DNA from: Streptomyces sp. ITFR-21
Lineage (GTDB): Bacteria > Actinomycetota > Actinomycetes > Streptomycetales > Streptomycetaceae
DNA: 64,000 nucleotides
Direction of reading: 5' to 3'
NCBI RefSeq assembly: GCF_031844685.1
Contig: NZ_CP134605.1
Coordinates: 3,802,001 to 3,866,000, forward strand
The notes beneath the pieces were generated by a model. It was not told the origin of the DNA. It saw only the letters and a list, made by a program, of their open reading frames with translations, and did no database searches. Shown here in pieces: positions 63,563 to 64,000 of the stretch (the first letter of the stretch is position 1; each line of letters begins with the position of its first letter). The position numbers and the translations under genes are program-made.

Positions 63563-64000
63563 CCCGCGTACTCGTCGTAGAGGACGAAGAGTCCTTCAGT
63601 GACGCGCTGTCGTACATGCTCCGCAAGGAGGGCTTCGAGGTCGCCATCTCCGCGACCGGGCCCGACGCGCTGGACGAGTTCGAGCGCAATGGCGCCGACC
63701 TGGTACTGCTCGACCTGATGCTGCCGGGCCTGCCCGGCACCGAGGTCTGCCGCCAGCTCCGCCTGAAGTCCAACGTCCCGGTGATCATGGTCACCGCCAA
63801 GGACAGCGAGATCGACAAGGTCGTCGGCCTGGAGATAGGCGCGGACGACTACGTGACCAAGCCGTTCTCCTCGCGGGAACTGGTCGCCCGCATCCGGGCG
63901 GTGCTGCGGCGCCGCGGCGAACCCGAGGAGGTCTCGCCGGCCGCGCTGGAGGCGGGGCCGGTCCGGATGGACGTCGACCGCCACGTGGTCACCGTCAGCG
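63559..64000 (+). CDS. phoP: Phosphate response regulator PhoP (partial, C-terminus outside window)
   Basis: The receiver domain and the start of the winged helix are present (147 codons). VTRVLVVEDEESFSDALSYML, phosphoacceptor Asp in ADLVLLDLMLPGLPG, then IMVTAKDSEIDKVVGLEIGADDYVTKPFSSRELVARIRAVLRRRG. The GTG at 63559 overlaps the phoR stop codon. PhoP binds PHO boxes such as those at pstS and phoU/phoR and links phosphate to secondary metabolism in Streptomyces. The gene runs off the right edge. Confidence 0.97.
   Translation, partial: MTRVLVVEDEESFSDALSYMLRKEGFEVAISATGPDALDEFERNGADLVLLDLMLPGLPGTEVCRQLRLKSNVPVIMVTAKDSEIDKVVGLEIGADDYVTKPFSSRELVARIRAVLRRRGEPEEVSPAALEAGPVRMDVDRHVVTVS

Overview
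The window is a continuous piece of a very GC-rich actinobacterial chromosome, almost certainly Streptomyces or a close relative. Support: strong GC3 bias, many GTG starts, GTGA/ATGA stop-start overlaps, mycothiol genes (mshD, mshA), glnR, nur, rsiG, phoR-phoP, and a gene order (pst-ppk-mshD-glnR-nur-mshA-gpm-phoU/phoRP) that I remember from S. coelicolor. I see no rRNA, tRNA, CRISPR array, insertion sequence or integrase.

Layout. 1-6.1 kb: phosphate uptake and polyphosphate (pstC partial, pstS behind a PHO box, then ppk-CHAD-NUDIX as an overlapping operon read leftward). 6.5-10.7 kb: mycothiol synthase, an MFS transporter and a secreted 5'-nucleotidase. 10.7-16.1 kb: a sensor kinase/regulator pair beside a PDZ-less HtrA-type protease, a LacI regulator and the nitrogen regulator GlnR. 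16.3-25.7 kb: hydrolase, MoaD-like protein, membrane proteins, a sulfur unit (leaderless Cys leader peptide, rhodanese, DUF1416), DUF3099, DsrE, a lipoprotein, a 34-residue membrane peptide, nitrobindin-like protein, nur and ygfZ. 25.7-38.5 kb: an accessory stretch with several genes broken by apparent single-base deletions (dtd, a HAD hydrolase, an aldo/keto reductase) and a shortened P450, interleaved with intact rsiG, an Eis-type acetyltransferase, dapA-like and asd genes. It includes a small undescribed-looking peptide locus: a 24-codon peptide overlapping an M14 carboxypeptidase gene, divergent from an E1/ThiF-like enzyme. 38.9-43.6 kb: a DinB-type protein, a rifampicin-monooxygenase-like flavoenzyme behind a perfect match to the rifamycin-associated element as I remember it, and an XRE-hbhA-DUF2516 cluster. 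43.7-56.1 kb: PP2C phosphatase, methyltransferase, mshA, YbjN protein, MurG paralogue, ArsR-SulP unit with a clear dyad operator, a decayed XRE/DUF397 pair beside an intact HATPase gene, and gpm. 56.4-58.4 kb: a lower-GC ATPase-RloB pair that looks like an AbiL/RloAB-type phage-defence island. 58.5-64 kb: GAF and VOC proteins, a Cys-rich peptide, then phoU divergent from phoR-phoP with a PHO box between them.

How it works together. Both ends are the phosphate regulon: phoR-phoP/phoU at the right edge and their probable targets pstS, ppk and perhaps the 5'-nucleotidase at the left. GlnR links nitrogen status to the same region. mshA and mshD are two steps of mycothiol synthesis. Many single genes have a -10-like hexamer 6-7 nt before the start codon, so leaderless transcripts appear common. 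All calls come from reading the sequence and from recalled family knowledge; no searches were run.
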